This document shows, piece by piece, positions 1 through 13,792 of a stretch of 64,000 nt of DNA. This stretch comes from Monosporascus cannonballus (taxonomy: Eukaryota > Ascomycota > Sordariomycetes > Xylariales). The stretch's first letter is position 1, and each line of letters opens with the position of its first letter. Made by a program: the position numbers and the translations under genes. The DNA lies in the NCBI GenBank assembly GCA_004154925.1, contig QJNS01000062.1:248001-312000 (forward strand), given 5' to 3'. The notes beneath the pieces were generated by a model. It saw only the letters and a program-made list of their open reading frames with translations. It ran no database searches and was not told where the DNA came from.

Positions 1-883
1 ATATTAAAACAATTTTAATATATGGAAAATTTAATTTATAGGAGATATTTACAAAAACGCTGGTAATAAACCTATTAATGTTAAAGTAATTCTTATATTA
101 AAATAAATAAAGTAATTACAATCATTATATTAAAAAGTACAAACGAAATTAGAATTCGTACCTAATTAAATAGGCAAATATTATGACGAAAAATAGTTAA
201 AAAAATAGGTTTTCGAAAACGGAGATATAAGTTAAATTATTATTTAAAATATTTAAATAAAAAACGCAGTTAAAATTTCGATTTTAAATATATCGATCTG
301 TATAAAATTATTAAAAAAGGATTCAAAAAATATCAATTAAAATTCTTATTAAATGTTAAATTCTATTCAAATTTCTATATTTTCTCACTTAAATTAATAG
401 CAAATATAATCACAATGTATACAACATAGGATAATATGAAAATAGAAACTTATATAATATAATAAATAGAAAAAATATTTAATATAAAAATGGAAAATAA
501 TTTTACATAATACCTGATCAAATGAAAAAAATATCTAAATTCTAAAAACATCTAGAAATTAGCCAAAAATCTTATAAATATCTAACGTTTATTAAAAGAT
601 TTTTATTAGCAGCGGCAGAATTACTGGAAAGAATAATATCTCAGTTAGCGTTTTAAAAGACCAATTAGTATTACTAATATCGAACTAGTTTACAGGACCA
701 GCAAAAGAACTAATGCAGCTATAAAGGCCTCGTTGTTAGCCTACTTCTAGCGTTTTTGTTCCTTTAACTTCTTTAATAATTGCTGCTTTTTTTGCATTAT
801 ATTTATTTATTTTTAAACGAAAAAACGTTTTTTGTTTACAAAAACAGATTAAACGTGCAATAACTTTATTTATCTTTTGTTAA

Positions 884-1336
884 TAACGTACTACACAAGT
901 GAGCTGGATATAAAAATAAGCTGGACACTTTTTTCAACATTCCTATTATCCAACTTTAACTACCCAACCTTTAATACAAAACAACCTCCAAAAACGTTAA
1001 CTGAATACGCGACGGTTGTCAACGGTATTTCCGAGTTATATATATGCGCGTTTTCTTATCCAGGCTTAAAATGCCAATAGTCGACGGTTGGTTATCGTCG
1101 AAGGTCAGGACGGGAAACAGGACGCGCTCGAATTGATATTATGTCCAATTCGCGAATATGAACGCCGACCGAATGCAGGACGATTGTCGACGGTATTCTC
1201 GATCTATATATGTATACGTTTTGTTTTCTTTTTGCGTTATGCTGAATTAATTCGAATTTCTTATAACGATTGTCATAACATTCTAAAAAGTGTCCAGCTT
1301 AATTGTGTGTGTCCAGCTCACTTATATAGTACGTTA
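884..1336. mobile_element. MITE with ~50-bp terminal inverted repeats
   Basis: The left end (884-934) reads TAACGTACTACACAAGTGAG, then an AGCTGGA-containing stretch, a second AAGCTGGACAC and a T-run. The right end (about 1285-1336), read on the opposite strand, starts TAACGTACTATATAAGTGAG, then AGCTGGACACACAC, then AAGCTGGACAC and a T-run. The arms match over about 50 bp with a few C/T differences. Both ends carry TA, so the element proper is probably 886-1334 with a TA target duplication, as in Tc1/mariner/pogo-type elements. Inside are two diverged direct repeats around 1009-1056 and 1176-1222, each with a GACGGT..CAACGGTATT-like core and an ATATATATG stretch. No transposase is present, so it would be non-autonomous. 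Two short frames (877-1080, 1088-1369) overlap it and are not taken as genes. Confidence 0.82.
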
Positions 1337-1874
1337 ACGTTTTTTTATAAAAACTTTTTCCCGTTTTAAGTGTTAATTTCCGATAGAAGCATTTTTAATT
1401 AAAAAAAGAAAATGCCGTTCCCAACATAAACAAAACTGCATTTAATATAAGCTTTGTACTTAAAAACATTTTCCATTATTTCCTATTTTTAGCCGTTAAA
1501 AAATACAAAAAGTACGGCATAATCTCAAAACTAAATTCGTTAAAAATAAGAAAAAAGTTTTAATAACGAACGAAAAAATATAGAACATGACGACGAATTT
1601 TAGTAATACGTACTAATATCTTAAGGGAATAAGCTGAACTTATTGGCAAAAAAAGATAATTTTAAGGGCAAGATTTTGGAAAAAAAAGAGATCGTATTAT
1701 AACCTAACTAGACTTGGTCTTCAAAAACGATTAAGCGTAGATCAGAAACTACGTCCAGGTTATATAACTAATGCTGAGCAGAAATTTATTAAGTACGAAT
1801 AATCAGTATTAAACACTCGTTTAACAAGGTTTTATTAAGCAAAAACGAATAATAACAATAAAAACAAGATGTAT

Positions 1875-2155
1875 TGAATTAGGGTAAGGAGAATTGATTT
1901 TGATTAATGCGGACAACTATTTTATATCACGGTACGGAATGAGATTATCGAAAAATAAAAAACTAAATCCGATTATATTAATGGTGTTAAACCTTAATAA
2001 CTAAAAATAACAGAAGATATGCTAAATAATAATAATCGCAGATAATACCTAGGGGTTAAACCCATGGCAAAAAAGAACTTCTTAATATACATGCGAAATT
2101 CGGGCTTTTTAATCAGCCGAGCCTGATTATAAGTATAATACCCCGCTTTATTTTA
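1875..2155 (-). repeat. Left (3') LTR of the Gypsy element
   Basis: It starts TGAATTAGGG on the plus strand and ends where homology to the right LTR stops, after the ACCCCGC block. It is colinear with 13323-13603. Compared with that copy it carries many more T and A residues; for example TTTATTTTA stands against CCCACTTCA at the inner end. This is consistent with heavier RIP of this copy. A GGGGTTAAACCCATGG palindrome-like core is shared with the other LTR. Confidence 0.85.
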
Positions 2156-5100
2156 AGCTTCCTTTCTTACTATAAAAAACGTCCCCGTTTTGTTGTAAAA
2201 AATAACAATAACCTAACGCCATAACAAATATACTGTATTTATGTCCTTATTAATTAATCCTTCCTCTTTCGACGTAATGTATCTTTTAACATTCTTAGTT
2301 CAGGATTCCGACTTTGTTTTTAACCAACTTTTTGCATTAAAAAACTTTTTCCCTGTCTTTCTATACTTTATTTTTCAATTATTAATTGCTAATTAATTGC
2401 TTATATTTTTTCCAGCCTGGCTATCCTGAGACAAAATAAGATTTTGGTCGTTTCTTAACAGTTTAATATATATTTCCCACTTATTAATATAAGGTTTTGT
2501 AAGTTCCTGCCAGTATTTCTCTGACACGTTAATTATTTATTAACAAACAAAATATATATTCCGCTTTAATGATATTATATAATTTAGACGTTAATGTAAG
2601 GGTATTTCGGGGTTAACGAAATATACGAATATCCTAGTTAGAAAATAAAGGAAAATCCGAGAGGTTTTCAGAAATAAATAACGGCCGTTTGCCAGGCCAA
2701 AATCCTTTAGGTATGTTTTTGTTCTAATATCTATTATATAAACCCAGGTACGCCCTAATTTCTTATTTTATCCTTTTAACCAATTATTATTTCTTATTTA
2801 AAGTCGGCTTTTTTATTCCTTATAAACGAAATTCCCGTATAATAATATAAAATAAGTAAGTTATCTAAATACTATATATCCAGCCAAGATAATATTTAAA
2901 AATCCTAGTTTTGCTAATACGTATAGATAAATTGTCGGAACCAGCTTAATTTTATCTTTATCGATAAAGTTTTAGTATTTTCCTAATTTGATCGTTTAAA
3001 GAGGTATTGTCAAATATTATAAAAGTACGTTTTGATTAAATATGCAAAAGGCTAATTTAATACTTATATCCCTTAGTTTTATTAATACAAATAATATCGT
3101 AAATTATCGTTTAAACTTAATTAAAATCCGAATTACGGATAATAACTTTTATTTTTTTATTTAATAACGTATAATATCCTTAGGTAATAAAATAACCGGC
3201 TTTGAAAATACATATTAATTTATTTTTTATGGCCCCGTATGAAAATACGTATATTAATACCGTAATATTTTCCGATCGGAGGTATTCTTCGTTAATAATA
3301 AGTATAATAATTTTCCAAAATAATGCAGTTACGGCATTATGCCACAAATCCGGATTATTTTCGAAATCTGGTAGCATTTTAAAATAGTTTTAAGAACTAT
3401 TTCTTCCTTAACTATATAAGGCAATAAATATTAATCAATTAAACTTAACTTTCCGATTAGGACGGAATATATGAATATAAGATAAAATATCGCCATATAT
3501 TTTTTTTAACATTTTTTCAAATTTTGACGTACCTAAAACCTTAACATTCGTAATCTTACTTAATTTACCAAACCTAAATTAATTTATTTTCTTAGGGTTA
3601 AATTCAAAATTAATCCAAGCGAATTTTTTAAATTATTTTTTCAATTACGTCAGTATTATAATATATAAAATAAAATCCGAATATATAATAAATAAAAAAT
3701 CGTAATAAAGGTAAATAAATATAGGATATAGTTAATAAATTAGGAAATTAATATAATATCGATAGATATTTAATGGCAATAATAAGAAATAACAGTAATT
3801 AATCGATATATGTTATTCCTAATTATTTTTTTAAAAAAAATTCTAGTATGCCGAAAAGAATTCCAGAAAACTTTTATTTAATATTATTAAAGAAGGTACC
3901 GTACGTTATTGTTATCTCCGATTAATTATTCGCAAACGTTATTATTTTTATATTTTTCCAAGTTTTAACTTTTATAATTCCTTATCTTTTTTTATTAATA
4001 ATATTGATCTCCTATTTACGTATATCGATACCTGTATTTATATATATTTTTTTTCCTTTTAATACATTTAATCGGTTTATTATAGGCATTTTTAAACCGT
4101 TAAAATCTTACAAATATTAAAGTTCTCGTATTAATACGGATCCTAAAAAACTAATTAAGCAAATAAATTATTTTGCAACTAAAAATAATATTTCCGATAT
4201 TATTAAAAACGGTTAGGTTTAATATAATTAAAATTTCCAAAACTTCGATCGTTTTTCGGCATATCGTCGTCGCATTCTTAAAACCTCAAAATATCCTATA
4301 TTTGTTAAACCTTTTATTCGTAAAGTAAATAAGCTTTTGGTTTTTTAACTTTAATGCAGCAGTAAATTTCCGATTAACTCCTGCGATATTCGTAAAAGTC
4401 AAAATCCCATATATCGTTAAGCTCTTATATCCGAATTTCATCCTTTTTTAGGTATCGATTTCATAATATTGCTAAAAGTGATAATTACTTTTCTTCTGTA
4501 ACTCCAGTTATAAATAATTTACTTTTGCCCAAACCTTATTATTTTTAACAAAGAATGTAATAATTTATCAAAGGTAATTCGGCAACTTTTCCAATTTTAG
4601 GTATCGTCGAGCAGTTCTCTGGGAGTTACCGATTAATAACATTAATACCTAGTATTAATATTAAAAATTCTTCGTTATCCTTAAATTTATCGATTTTTCC
4701 TGGTCCAAAAATTATTAACTAATTCCCTGGTTTATTTATTAATATTAGCAAATTAAATCTCCGCCAATATACTTTTTCCATATTCTAATATATAATCGAT
4801 ATTTGAAATAATAATACGGTTATTATGTATATCATTTTCAAATATTTTAAAATATACTATTTTTCTTATCGTAACCTGTTTTATCTTAATTAATAGTAAA
4901 TATTTTAAAAAAATATATATATTTATTTCGTTTACCTCCGGTCCCGTTATTAGTTAGTTTCTGAAATGGCGAATTACCGATGCCAATTTCTGGGAAATTA
5001 CTAACGCCTAGTTACCAATTATCAGAGTATTGATTTCCAAAAGTAAACTCGGGATAAAAGCCGTATTTATCGAAATTACCCGCGTTAAATTTTTGGGTTA

Positions 5101-6360
5101 ATTTATAATATATCTTATTAAGGACTTTCGGTACGTAAATAAACTATTTATTTAGGCTTTTGGAATACCTAATCTAGTACTTTACGAACTTTGTGAAAAA
5201 TGTCATTACGTTTTTAAATTGCCTAAAAACTACAAAATGTTTTTATTTTTCGAATATATATTACTTTTTAATTTCGCAGAAAATACCTATAATAACTTTA
5301 TCGAGTCGATTAATAAACATAATTATATACTTAAATATAATTATTTTAAGGATTTTCCAACGTATTTTACAACAAGCCCGTAAATTAAATTAAATAATTA
5401 TAAATTAAACTGCAAAGTTCTTTACGAATTTAATAACGGTTCCCTTTAATATTTAACTGAAAAAAAGCTTACCGATTCGTATTATATAATTAAAGTTCGT
5501 AATATTATAAAACATTCGAATAAATCGTTATCTTAGCTGTTTAACGGTTTTAAAAGTTCGATAAAAATATAAATTAATATCTTCTTTTATATATTAATAC
5601 TTTGTTAATAACCGTAATAATTTTTTTTCCCGTCCGATTAATTAATTTCGTATGTAATATTTTTATCTATAACTATATAATTTTCGAATTATTTATTTAA
5701 TATTTGAATTTCAATATTTATCTTAATAGATTTTATGGTTTTAAATTACCAGTTTTCCGGTAATTCGATATTTATATCGTATAACGTTTTGTTCGTAATA
5801 TTATATGACCGATTACATTCGTTAAGCAATAATTTTATCCAATTATCCTTTTTTAAATTAACCGGTTTCTAATATCTCTTTTTATCCTTAACAAATTGCT
5901 TTAGTTTATTAATAAACAAATTCCCTTTAATAATATCTTATTAGTTTATTTAAACGGTAAATACCTTAATTAATTAAATTATTAGTCAGATATAATCCTA
6001 TTTATTAATATTTTAGCTTTATTTTTTTAGATATATTAATATATCGTAATATATTATAAAATAATATTAAGTTATTAATTTCTAAAGGCCGAATCCTTAT
6101 TTTATTTTTATCTTTTTAATTAACAAATTAAGTAACCTTATAGCGTTACGTAATGATTACTTTAATTACTTTAATAACGTTATCTGCTTTATGTTTTAAC
6201 AACTTAATTCTTTATATAATCAAATTTTTTCTTAATATATTAAAATTCTAAATCATAATCCTTTATATCGATATTATAATCTTAATCGGCAAAAGCGCCT
6301 TTTAGCCGTATAATAACTTATAAAGGTTAAAACCGTAACTTTTCATAATAATATTATTCG

Positions 6361-6724
6361 CGAATATTATCTTAAGCAAAAACTTAACTTATTCTTTACC
6401 CGTACCGTCCGTTACTTTTATTAATTCTTTAATAATCAAAATATACCTTTTTTCGATTAATCTCTGCCGTTAAATAACGTATGTAATTTGAACCCTTCGT
6501 TTAATCTCAAATATTTTATAAACTTCAATAATTTCTTTTTTATTTTTAAAACCCTCGTTAATTCTGATTTTAATCGAAATTTCGTATCGGTAAAAGATAT
6601 ATTCGTTTAAGAACTTCTTAATGATTATAAAAGTAATTATATGTAAGGCTTTAATTTCGAAATATCCGGATAATTTATATCGGGCTTTAACAATCGCCTT
6701 ATACTCGTTATGGTTTGGCATCAA
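6361..6724 (-). pseudogene. Integrase relic of the Gypsy element
   Basis: The minus strand encodes KARYKLSGYFEIKAL, then KFLNEYIFYRYE and IKIRINEGFKNKKEIIEVYKI. These line up with the Ty3/Gypsy integrase core pattern of a DDLSGW-like segment, a CRYGCP-like segment and a D-x-GPEN-like segment. Downstream, in a shifted frame, IKELIKVTDGTGKE, a stop where tryptophan is expected, and VKFLLKIIF continue the family pattern. The acidic catalytic positions are partly replaced (N or K for D), as G-to-A transitions would cause. The gene is dead. Confidence 0.82.
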
Positions 6725-8044
6725 TTAAATATTAATAACCCAGATACTTACAATATCCAAAGGATTTAAAAAGCTATAACTTTTTTCGAAACGTTGATTA
6801 AGAGCTTTTTGGCATAAAACGCAAATAAGGATTACCTTCCGTACATACCCATATATATTATGCCAATAATATAAAGCAATTATACGTCAATAACTCGTAT
6901 CCCGTCCTTTATAACCGCAATCCTTATTACATTATCTAATTATTATTAAACATTCTTATTTGTTATTAACAACTTTATAATTATTATATTATTTTTCCGT
7001 TTTGCACCATAAAATACCGTCTGATATAAAATATTTTAAAATCTTGATGTTAAAAATTACCCATTTTTTATCGTTATATCCGATAATCGATTAAGAAGTT
7101 TTAATGTCGTCAAAAATCTTGCGTATTTTTATAACCGTTTAAACCAAATCTTAATTAAAGAATTTTCTTTTTGTATTTAGATTATTTCGATTATAAGATT
7201 TAGCCGAATAACGTTTAGCTGGATATTAATAAAATTATCGACTTTTCCCTTTCATTAATCGTCCAGCTTATCAAAAAGCCCGGCTAATTTTCTTAATAAT
7301 CAATTAATGGCTGTATTTTTTTTTACCAGAGACATATTTAATTTTGAAATAAAAAAACTTAATTTACGTAATTCAACGAATTAATAAGGTACCGAATAAT
7401 AAATTTATAAAATTATTAATCTATATTACTAACACCTTAACGTCAATTTTTAACGTAAACTAAATTCCATTAATATAGTTCCGAAATCGCTTTAAAAATT
7501 TGAAAACAATTTAATATTCTAGCTTAATAATATCGTTACTTAATTCGGCTTTTTTTTAAAGACCACTTTTATAATGCGCCAAATACTTTACACTATTAAT
7601 TACCTAATTTAACGTTTCTCCGAAATCTCGTCCGCACGAATCCGTTTTTATAATAATTTTTCCTATTCCAGAGCTATAATTAATAATAATTAAAATTAAA
7701 ATTATCGTAAGTTCCTTTTCAAACGTTTCTATAATATATTTTTAATTAGTGCCCCAGATAAAAAACGTATTTTTACGGAATAAATATGTAAGAAGTTCCG
7801 CTTTAATAATATAATACATAATAAATATCCCATAATAAACGGTAATCGTTAAAAAGGCTCTAATTTCCGATATGTTTTTGTAAAAATGAATTTCTAGAAT
7901 TTTTACCACTTTGGTTATATCAGGTCGACGACCATTTGCACCGTAGAAAAATCCGATTATAACCGCAAATTCGCAATACTATTAGAATTTTTGCATATTA
8001 ATCGTAATTTCGGCGAATTCGAAATTAAAAAAGGTTTTATTTAT

Positions 8045-8335
8045 GTTAATAATATATTCGAAAACGAACCGTCGAATCCCGGGGAAAATCTTAATATTAT
8101 CGTATTACGTCCTTAATCTCTTAATACTAACGTTATTTACGAATAACTACGTAATTTCGGATATTAAATAATAAAAGATTTTTTTCGATTACGTAATAAA
8201 AATAAGCTACAAAATTAATAAATCCCATAAGTATAATAATATATCGGAGCAATCCTAACGGTATTACGAACGTTATTATATCTTTGTTAACAAAAATTAA
8301 AGTAACCTGATTATACTGAGAGAAAAAGTCCATAA
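8045..8335 (-). pseudogene. Reverse transcriptase relic of the Gypsy element
   Basis: The minus strand contains DFFSQYNQVTL, ITFVIPLGLLRY and LMGFINFVAYFYYVIEKNLL. These fit the Ty3/Gypsy RT palm pattern (D-L-F-S-G-Y-x-Q-V, F-x-T-P-x-G-L, P-x-G-x-T-N-S-x-A-x-F). After a frame change come LFVNNVSIK, where the FVDDV catalytic motif would be, and FPGIRRFVFEYIINI. The DD-to-NN change fits G-to-A mutation. Several stop codons interrupt the frame. Confidence 0.88.
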
Positions 8336-11300
8336 AAAAATCAAAAACTATATAGCGAAATCTACAGAAAATTCGTCGCTGTTCTCCGACATAAATACAT
8401 CGCGCAAAATAACAGCGTTAATTTTATCGCAAAATTAATTAATCGCAAACCGTTATTTTTCTTTTTTATAAAAACCCAAATATTCCGGTACGTAATATAC
8501 GATTATTCGAATATTCCTTTTTCGATACGTATTCGCAATACGTCGATTAATTTATAACTTATATTAGCTAGTATTATAATACCCTTAATTTACCATATTT
8601 TATAGGGAATAATTCTGATTTTATAAAAAGATACGATAATCTTTTTAATTTAACCGTATTTTTATTAATTTTATTTTAAGGCAACCTTCCTCCAGAATAA
8701 TATCTTTTTGAAAAAAGCTTTTTTTATACGAGTAAATCTATTGCCAATTTAATTAAGTAAAGCTTTAATTTTTTTCGGTTAATCGAATCCCGCGGGGTAT
8801 CGAAATAAACCTGGGAAATAATGCCGTTAATAATATACCAGGTTTATTTAGGACATCTTTTTGTTCTTTAATTGTTTACATAGCTTTTTCGAACTCCTTA
8901 GCTTTCCAATCTGGGTTCTCAAGTGATATCGATCTATTAGATAATACATCATTAATAGAAACCACTTTTTTTCACTTGAACTTATACATAATATTAATCT
9001 AAACCGTAACCTTTTTTTTCTCCCTAATATTATCGCATATCTTTTTCTATAAAATTCTATATAACGTATATACCAATTTTTCGTTACTAAATTATCCCAA
9101 AATTTTGTTCTCAAGGTTTAACTTATTTTCTATAACCTTTTAAATCGTGTTATAGTTCTAATTAAAAGACGTTGCCTTAATCGAAAATATATAAAGGCTT
9201 ATAACGGGTTTATCTATCTTTTTATTATTAAGTTTATTTGCGCCAGTAAAACGATTTATAAATTTACCGGCTGTACTTTTTCAAGTTAGTTATCCGCGCG
9301 GATATTGCGGCTAATTTGCCTTATCGATATCAAAAAATAACGATTTTCGTCGAACTAGATTCCAATATTCTTTTTATCATTTTTGGGTCCATATTTAATA
9401 TTATTTTCGATTTCGCCATAAAATTAAGTTCTAATATTAATGGCTGTACTATGCGGCTGTCGTCGATAACAAAAAGAGAAATAATAAATAATAAACTAAT
9501 TAATTAAATTAGAACCTCGATTATGCCTTTAAATATGGTCCTTTTCTGAGAATTAAATCCCATAAAAAACCCGTATTTATCGTATTACTAATCCAGATTT
9601 CTTAACGTACGATAAAATTATAATATTCGATTCGGCTTCGATATCGATAATATTATTAATTAAATCCTTTTTTTCTTTAAAACCAACTTTAACAGCAAAT
9701 CGAAATAACGGAATAACGTATTAAGTCGGATTATATTGCTATACGAACAAAATATTAATTTCGTTTTATTTTTCCAGCTTACATCCAATATCCATAATTA
9801 GGATTTGGGCGTTTATCGCGGTTTAATGAGTATAAAGCCGCGGACTTTTACTTTTATTATCTTGATCGTTTTTTATTCCTACGATTTAATATTTCTAGGG
9901 TTTTTACGGCCATAAAATTCTTAAAAGCTTTATTGAAATCCGGGCAAACCTTAATTAATTTTAATTAGATAATTTCGAACTTTCTTTTCTTATTTTCGTA
10001 AATCTTGGTTTTCTAATATTTTATTAATTATTTATTAATTAATTTACCGTAATTAAAGTTATAATCCATTTATATTCCTATTTCGGTATTTAAAAATAAA
10101 GGTCCGTTTTATATAAATTTAATATTATTAATTTTAGTTTTTTTATAGATTCGCCGGTATTTTCCTTCTTTTTACCAGGTTATTTAGCTAATATAAGACT
10201 GGTAAATATAAGGAATTAATCATTTATATTAATCCTTAACGTACGGATCTCCTTAAGGTATCGAATATCTTTGTTTTTAATCGGGTTACTTGAAAGCCAA
10301 TTAATTAAAGGTATTTCTTTATAAAATAGCTTACCGTTTTTTACAACAAAACAAAACATATTAATCTTAAGAATACGGTTTTAATTAATAACGAGCTCCG
10401 GTCGATTAGGTTTTAGGATTATCGTAGAATAAGGTACGTCCGGGGTACTAGAACAAGTAGGATCCTGGTTAGTACTAGGTTTGGATTTTTCTAGTTCTTT
10501 AAAGATCTTTTGTCGGTGATCATAATATTTCATTTTGTTCTTAAAATAATTAGGGAAGTTAGGCGAATTATATATTTATTTTAAAATATTGTTTTGAATA
10601 AAAATTCTTTTATCGATCGCTTAATTTTGAAATGTTATCGGGAATTATATTATATCTAAATTAAATTGATTAACTTTAAACCCGAGAAAGATTATATATT
10701 GGTTATTATCGAGCGAAATTAAACCGTTTTTTTCTATATTCGAAAACAGCCTGTATATATATTACGGATTTTTACTTACTGTAAAATGAATAAGTTCCTT
10801 TTTCAGAATTGCTAAATCGTTTTTTGCGGCCTTAATAACCATTTCGGTAATTATTTCGTTTACGATAAAATTCCATTTTGCTAAAATCGTCCGGCTGAAA
10901 ACTTATTATATTAATCGATAAGTCGGTATTATTATATTATGCCTAGGGCGGTTCTTATCTTAAAGGTACGTAATATTGCGATAACCGGACAGCTTTACGA
11001 TTCCTTATTTTTTTAAAAGGCGTTAAAATTTTGTATTTATCATATTTGGGCTATTTTTAATTTTTATAAGGCATTAATAATTTCCGATACCTAAGTACGT
11101 CTTATTAATAAAACAGGCTTAAGTTTAGGATTATTTTATCGAATAGGCCTGGGGTTTTATTATCGTACCTTTTTTATTTAATTAAAGCCGAAATAAACCG
11201 TATTTAATAATTACTTTTGCCCTTTATATTTAATTAGCCCAGCCTTATTAAGAACTTAATCTTTAATAAATATTGTAATAATATTATCAGGCATTATATA

Positions 11301-13322
11301 TAAATTTTCGAATTTTATAAATACATTATTAAGAACATTTTCGAAATAGTTAGCTAAAGGTTCTTTTAATAAGTTTTCGGTATATTCGTTCTTATTCGTA
11401 ATTTTGCTTTTAAATTTAGCTTTTTTAACGATATCGCAAATCTTAGTAATATATTCCAGGTAGTATTTATAAATTTGATTAAATATAATACGTTAAACCT
11501 GTTTTATTAATATCTTTAATTAATTTTTAATAATCCGTATTTACTTTAGGTTTTATAACTTAAAGGTTTTCAAAATATTTCTAACCGCCTTATCCCAAAT
11601 AACGATATCTTTAAGAACAACTTTAATTCGATTTTTTATAAAAAGGCTGTGTATTTAGTAAGGTAATTTATTAATTATTTCCGTTTTTATAAGTTTGTAT
11701 TTCCGATATAGCTTGCCGATTCCCTTTAACCAGTCGGTAGATGTAATACCAGAAAAACGGAAATCTGAAAAAATAAATATATCCGGCAATGCCACAAAAA
11801 AATAAGTGTATTATAATGTTTACCGGGAATTCGTATCTATATTAATTAGGAAATTCTAAAAATATATTCTCAGGAATGGATACTATAAACCAAGTAAAAG
11901 TTTGTAATAAAACCTAAATAAATTAAACTTATCGTTTTTTAAATATTTCGATAATAATTTTCAATATTTCCGATATTCGTCCTTTAATTATTCCTATAAC
12001 CGGCTTTAAAAAACTAATAAAATTACTTAAAAATAACTCGTTATTAATCTTGTTTTTGTACTTAAGTTCAGATAATTAATAACGATTAATAATATTCGAC
12101 GCTGGACTTTAATCTTTTTAAATAATAAAGAACTCCGAAGTAAGTAATAACATTTATTATGCCGTAATTTTTAATATTTTCGACGAACTTTTAGCAAATC
12201 GGCTAAATTCTAACGAAATCTATTAATCGGAAAAAGATATTTCGGGGTTAACATAACTTAATAATTTAAAGATATTATTAGCATACGTAAATATAAGGAA
12301 ATTTAAAGCATTTAGTATTTTCGTCCGTATTTTCTAAATTTTTTGCAGCTATAATAAAAATATCGTCTTTTTTTTTACCTAGGTAAACTCTTTCTTTTTA
12401 ATTAGTATTTTATTAATAATAAATATCGGATTAAATCATTTTTAATTTTACGATTAATATTCTTATTATTAATTTTACCGCCAGAGTAATCCTATGAATT
12501 AATATTAAAAAATCCTAAAAGATATTTTTAAATAAGGCTTATACCAAATGCTGGCTTATTAAGGCGAAAATGTTCTAAAATATATTAGTTAATAAGTCGG
12601 TTTTATTTTTCTAATTATATTAGAAAATATTAAATTCGTTTTCGAATCTTTTTTTCGTAAACGAAATTATAAATTCCATAACTTTATTTCTTTTTTTTGC
12701 TTACGTTAATAATTTAATCCATATCGTTAACTATAACGGCGCTACCCCAACATTAATTAATTCAAAATTTACGTAAATACGTTATTAATAACGTATTTTC
12801 GTTTCCAAATCTTAATAACTCGATTTTTGGCAATTAGTCTTAATTAATTATAATTAATTAATTTTTAATCGTAATTAATTTTATACTTATTATGTTATTT
12901 CCAAATATCCGAATTTTGTTTTATTAGGTAAGAATTTCTAAGAAATACGTTATATCCTAAATTATGCCATCGGTTTGAAATATAAGTAATTAATCCATAT
13001 TCTTAAACCTATGCATTTTTTAGGTATATAATCTTCCGAAATCGGTTTGCTAAAGATCTGGCTCCAGATAAGATCCCGTAAACACTTAATTCCAAAATAT
13101 CCCCCCTTATTTAATAATATTCTGAAATTACATCGTTATTATCAATTATTCGTAATATCGTTATTTTGTAAGGCGTAATATGCGTTCTTATATTTTTATA
13201 ATCGTAATTGTAATTACCCGCGTTTTTAATTAAAACCTTATTTCCTTCCGATTATTAATTGGAAATATCGAAAATTGCCTTGGTAGCTAATCAAAGCCAG
13301 TTTTTTTTCTTTAACAGCTAAA

Positions 13323-13603
13323 TAAATTAAGGTGGAGAAAATTGGTTTTGATTAATACGGATAACCATTTTATATCACGGTATAAAATAGGATTGTCGAA
13401 AAATAAAAAACTAAATCCGATTATATTAATGGTATTAAACCTTAATAACTGAAAATAACAAAAAATATGCTAACTGGTAATGGTCGTAAATAAAGCCTGG
13501 GGGTTGAACCCATGGCGAAAAAGAACTTCTTAATATATATGCGAAACTCGGACTTTCTGATCAGCCAAGCCTGATCATGGGTATAACACCCCGCCCCACT
13601 TCA
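13323..13603 (-). repeat. Right (5') LTR of the Gypsy element
   Basis: It is colinear with the left LTR and better preserved: GGGGGTTGAACCCATGG and CACCCCGCCCCACTTCA are still present. Read on the minus strand it begins TGAAGTGGGG and ends in TA, where the left copy has CA; a C-to-T change explains the lost CA end. A TATATATTAAG stretch at about 13531-13541 could be the promoter TATA region (inference). Confidence 0.85.
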
Positions 13604-13604
13604 G

Positions 13605-13792
13605 TATATAATGATTATTTTCATAATATAAATAATATTAATTTGGAATAATACTTCTTTTTCAAAGGTACCTTTAACATTACAAAACGTAATAAACTTT
13701 TAAATTTATTGCTTAGATTTTTACGATATTTTTATTAATATAAACCCGTACAACTTAGGTTTCATAGTTAGTTAAACTCTATAGTCGTTATA
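13605..13792 (+). repeat. Dispersed repeat, copy A
   Basis: About 190 bp match 20737-20927 in the same orientation. Shared blocks include ATAATATTAATTTG, ATTTTTATTAATATAA or its C/T variant, CCCGTAC and GTTAAA. Most mismatches are C/T or G/A. The match starts at the right edge of the Gypsy element, suggesting that the element inserted into this repeat. Its nature (LTR or other) is unknown. Confidence 0.68.

Larger units (their letters stand above)
1875..13603 (-). mobile_element. Ty3/Gypsy LTR retrotransposon, RIP-inactivated
   Basis: Two direct 281-bp repeats bound the element at a constant offset of 11448 bp, with no indel. The left flank (1871-1874) and right flank (13604-13607) are both GTAT, a probable target-site duplication. 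Minus-strand translation gives recognisable reverse transcriptase (8045-8335) and integrase (6361-6724) in the order expected for Ty3/Gypsy on the minus strand. The right LTR is therefore the 5' one. Next to the inner edge of the left LTR (about 2157-2172) the minus strand is purine-rich (GTAAGAAAGGAAG), as expected of a polypurine tract before the 3' LTR. At about 11.7 kb it is long for a fungal Gypsy element, so nested insertions or extra sequence inside are possible. Gag and protease were not identified. Every coding region is broken by TAA/TAG. Confidence 0.88.

Noticed and set aside
877..1369. Two plus-strand open frames of 67 and 93 codons
   Set aside because: They lie in the MITE at 884-1336 and its inverted ends; no protein features, and the frames follow the repeat.
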